Assembly: GCF_005860765.1 (NCBI RefSeq)
Contig: NZ_VCEI01000030.1
Coordinates: forward strand, 186,001-250,000
Direction of reading: 5' to 3'
DNA from: Dyadobacter sediminis
GTDB taxonomy: Bacteria; Bacteroidota; Bacteroidia; Cytophagales; Spirosomataceae
Length of the DNA stretch: 64,000 bases
The notes beneath the pieces were generated by a model. That model was not told where the DNA came from, did not search any database, and worked only from the letters and a program-made list of their open reading frames with translations. Position numbers and translations under genes: made by a program. This document shows positions 61,794 to 64,000 of this stretch, one piece after another; within the stretch, counting starts at the first letter, position 1; each line of letters opens with the position of its first letter.

Positions 61794-62579
61794 TTATAAA
61801 GTAATAAGCGTTCCTGCATTGCCGTTTGCTGATGCAAGCACATCATGAGCATGACAAATGATTACATTTCTTACACCATGATGAAGGGCATCAAACGCAT
61901 TGTCCAGCTTCGGGATCATTCCTTTGTTGATAACGCCTGACGATTTGTACTTAGCGTATGTTTGCGGGTTCAGAGTTGAAATAACGGCATCGTCATCGTC
62001 AGGATCAGAAAGAACACCTTTTTTCTCAAAACAATAAACCAGATTAACTTCATAACCTGCGGACATGGCCACAGCCGTTGCAGAAGCCATCGTATCGGCA
62101 TTGGTATTCAGCAGCAAACCTTCGGAGCTGTATGTCAGCGGAGCAATTACGGGAACAAGGCCGCTGTTCAGCAATGCATCGATCTGCGTATTATTGACCG
62201 CTTCAATATCACCTACAAACCCGTAATCAATATTTTTTACCGGCCTTTTTACCGAACGTATGATGCCGCCGTCAGCACCCGTAAGCCCGATTGCATTGCA
62301 GTTTGAAGCCTGAAGCTGCGCCACCAGATTTTTATTGACAAGTCCACCATAAACCATCGTAACCACATCCAGCATCGGTTTGTCCGTAATGCGCCTTCCT
62401 TCCACCATCTGCGTTTCAATATGCAGATCCGCAGCAATTTGCGTGGCAATTTTCCCTCCGCCGTGCACCAGGATTTTACGTGCGTCCAGTTTGGCAAAAT
62501 CGCTTAAAAACCGGGAACATGCAGCGGGATTATCAATCACGTTGCCGCCTATTTTTATAATGTAAAGAGCCTGAGCCAT
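61794..62579 (-). CDS. argB: Acetylglutamate kinase (or N-succinylglutamate kinase)
   Basis: The protein has 261 residues of the amino-acid kinase fold. IIKIGGNVID (7-16) carries the catalytic Lys9 and the Gly pair. ILVHGGGKIATQIA (36-49), EGRRITD (60-66) and the strand/loop GLTGADGGIIRS (98-109) match ArgB. LNTNADTMASATAVAMSAGYEVNLV binds the nucleotide. It phosphorylates N-acylglutamate in arginine synthesis. In several Bacteroidetes the pathway uses N-succinyl rather than N-acetyl intermediates, so the acyl group here is uncertain. It is divergent from the DsbD-like gene and 14 kb from argH. The next same-strand gene is susC, 134 bp away. Confidence 0.95.
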   Translation of the reverse strand: MAQALYIIKIGGNVIDNPAACSRFLSDFAKLDARKILVHGGGKIATQIAADLHIETQMVEGRRITDKPMLDVVTMVYGGLVNKNLVAQLQASNCNAIGLTGADGGIIRSVKRPVKNIDYGFVGDIEAVNNTQIDALLNSGLVPVIAPLTYSSEGLLLNTNADTMASATAVAMSAGYEVNLVYCFEKKGVLSDPDDDDAVISTLNPQTYAKYKSSGVINKGMIPKLDNAFDALHHGVRNVIICHAHDVLASANGNAGTLITL

Positions 62580-62730
62580 TAAAATAAGATTTACTTTTCT
62601 GAATTTGAGGCGACAAAGGTAACAGAAACGGGATTCGGTGAGAAAGGGAATTTTAATTCGTGAATTTTTTTGGCAAAATTACGTTGACTATCCAAAGCTG
62701 ACGCCTTCAGCCTATTTCCCGAACAGCAAT

Positions 62731-64000
62731 ATGAAACGCAGTATATTCTTATTATTAGGTATTTATCTCCTTTTTACAAATACCGTTTTTGCACAGATAC
62801 AAAAAGCCAAAGCGCACTGGACGTATTCATTTTCCAAAAATGAAGTCAAAAAAGGTGAAACCGTAGACCTCATCTTTTCTGCCGTAATCGACAAAGACTG
62901 GTATATGTATTCGTCGGATTTCGACCCGGATCTCGGCCCGATGCTCACAACGTTCAATTTTGAAAAGAACAATACGTTTGAAGTCGTCGGCAAACTGAAA
63001 CCGCAGAACCCGAAAACGAAATTTGAAGAAGTATGGGGCGGAAATGTGCGTTATTTTGAAAACAAAGGCGTTTTCAAGCAAACGATCAAAGTGCTCAGCG
63101 ACAATCCGGTTATAAAAGGAAGTTCGGAATATCAGACTTGCAGCCATGTTACCGGTTTGTGTATTCCGGGAAATGAAGATTTTGAATTTACAGGCTTAAA
63201 GGTTGTTGCTGCTTCTGCTCCGGTTGATAACAATACAGAGCCGGCAGTCGGAGCTACGACGCCGGCGGATAAAAGCACGACTTCTCCGGCTATCTCCACA
63301 TCCAGCGGCCCAGCGGATTCCATAGAAAAAATTGCTGCGACAAACATTGATTCCGCAACTTCTCAAACGGCTACTTCCTCAAAAGCACCTGAAATCGGCT
63401 CGGCATCCAATGCTTCCCTTAGCACAGAAGATCCTGCTGCAGGAACTTCCTTATGGGGTTTTGCGCTGGCGGCGTTTCTTTCCGGACTTGTTGCCTTGCT
63501 TACGCCCTGCGTTTTTCCGATTATTCCGATGACGGTCAGTTATTTTACCAATCAGGAGAAAGGAAAGCTGAAAGCATTTATGTACGGCATTTCTATTGTG
63601 CTTATTTATACGCTGATCGGAACTGTTGTTTCGCGGCTAAACGGCCCGGCATTTGCCAATTTCCTGAGTACGCACTGGATTCCGAACCTACTTTTTTTTG
63701 GTATATTCTTCGTTTTCGGTCTGTCTTTTCTGGGGCTTTTTGAAATTGTTTTGCCAAGCGGCTTTGTGAACAAAATGGATGCACGTGCGGATCAGGGCGG
63801 TTATGCGGGTGTTTTCTTTATGGCATTTACTTTGGTGCTGGTTTCCTTTTCCTGCACCGGCCCTATTGTCGGAAGTTTGCTTGTGGCATCGGCGGGCGGA
63901 GCGGTTGTAAAACCGATTATCGGGATGGCCGCATTTTCTTCGGCATTTGCAATTCCGTTTACCTTGTTCGCACTTTTCCCGCAATGGCTGAAATCGTTGC
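62731..64000 (+). CDS. DsbD-like thiol:disulfide interchange protein, 5' part
   Basis: The window ends inside this gene after 423 codons. Signal peptide MKRSIFLLLGIYLLFTNTVFAQ. The N-terminal periplasmic domain (about 23-155) has the cysteine pair in YQTCSHVTGLCIPG. A Ser/Thr/Ala/Pro-rich linker (about 160-240) leads to the membrane part, where ALLTPCVFPIIPMTVSYF and VSFSCTGPIVGSLL carry the two redox cysteines that pass electrons across the membrane. DsbD accepts electrons from thioredoxin and reduces periplasmic disulfides and cytochrome c maturation factors. A C-terminal thioredoxin domain is expected beyond the edge. The spacing to divergent argB is 151 bp. Confidence 0.93.
   Translation, partial: MKRSIFLLLGIYLLFTNTVFAQIQKAKAHWTYSFSKNEVKKGETVDLIFSAVIDKDWYMYSSDFDPDLGPMLTTFNFEKNNTFEVVGKLKPQNPKTKFEEVWGGNVRYFENKGVFKQTIKVLSDNPVIKGSSEYQTCSHVTGLCIPGNEDFEFTGLKVVAASAPVDNNTEPAVGATTPADKSTTSPAISTSSGPADSIEKIAATNIDSATSQTATSSKAPEIGSASNASLSTEDPAAGTSLWGFALAAFLSGLVALLTPCVFPIIPMTVSYFTNQEKGKLKAFMYGISIVLIYTLIGTVVSRLNGPAFANFLSTHWIPNLLFFGIFFVFGLSFLGLFEIVLPSGFVNKMDARADQGGYAGVFFMAFTLVLVSFSCTGPIVGSLLVASAGGAVVKPIIGMAAFSSAFAIPFTLFALFPQWLKSL

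Noticed and set aside
1..64000. CRISPR arrays, tRNA or rRNA genes, insertion sequences
   Set aside because: I found no spaced direct-repeat array, no tRNA T-loop motif in a cloverleaf context, no conserved rRNA stretch and no transposase frame with terminal repeats.

Overview
The window looks like a chromosomal segment of a Bacteroidota bacterium of the order Cytophagales, most like Dyadobacter or another member of the Spirosomataceae. This rests on protein style and gene content, not on any search. The evidence is a SusC/SusD pair, at least four proteins with C-terminal type IX secretion (T9SS) sorting domains, a Nudix-type winged-helix regulator, a two-component-style propeller lipoprotein, LytTR regulation, and long AT-rich intergenic regions with occasional TAnnTTTG promoter-like motifs. 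I saw no rRNA, tRNA, CRISPR array, insertion sequence or prophage structural cluster.

Layout. 1-7.7 kb: the 5' end of a secreted protein, a divergent Nudix-fold regulator with a palindromic operator between them, then a minus-strand tripartite efflux operon (adaptor, RND pump, outer-membrane channel) and a small secreted protein. 8.3-16.1 kb: a secreted PHB-depolymerase-like esterase, a manganese catalase, a GNAT acetyltransferase, two tandem secreted paralogues, a T9SS cargo protein and an acyltransferase-3 membrane enzyme. 16.9-23 kb: an outer-membrane beta-barrel receptor and, after a structured 0.8 kb leader, a two-gene unit. That unit encodes a leaderless protein with two phage-spike-like modules and a heparin-lyase-like domain, followed by a small protein with a Tat-like signal and a T9SS-like C terminus. 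23.7-26 kb: a stress-type cluster (DUF2382, OmpA, PRC-barrel). 26-35 kb: an M81 peptidase, a multi-PAS histidine kinase with a receiver protein, DUF3072, an orphan LytTR regulator with a propeller lipoprotein, a receiver protein and a zinc metallopeptidase.

35.3-44.8 kb is a surface-protein region: two secreted proteins built from repeats of about 90 residues flank a T9SS protein, followed by a 1279-residue malectin-type T9SS protein. 45-54 kb is mixed housekeeping and envelope genes: a CxxCH/FG-GAP protein, argH, an NlpC/P60 hydrolase, purM, a PQQ-type sugar dehydrogenase with a T9SS tail, a lipoprotein and a small membrane protein. 54.3-56.5 kb holds the second copy of the spike/lyase protein after another AT-rich leader of about 1 kb. 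56.7-64 kb: a susD-susC operon with strong terminators, argB, and the start of a DsbD-like gene cut by the window end.

The best candidate for an undescribed system is the pair of leaderless spike/lyase proteins with long leaders that each carry a similar hairpin. One of them is linked to a T9SS-tailed partner. The repeat-protein trio at 35-40 kb and the kinase-less propeller/LytTR module are the next most interesting.
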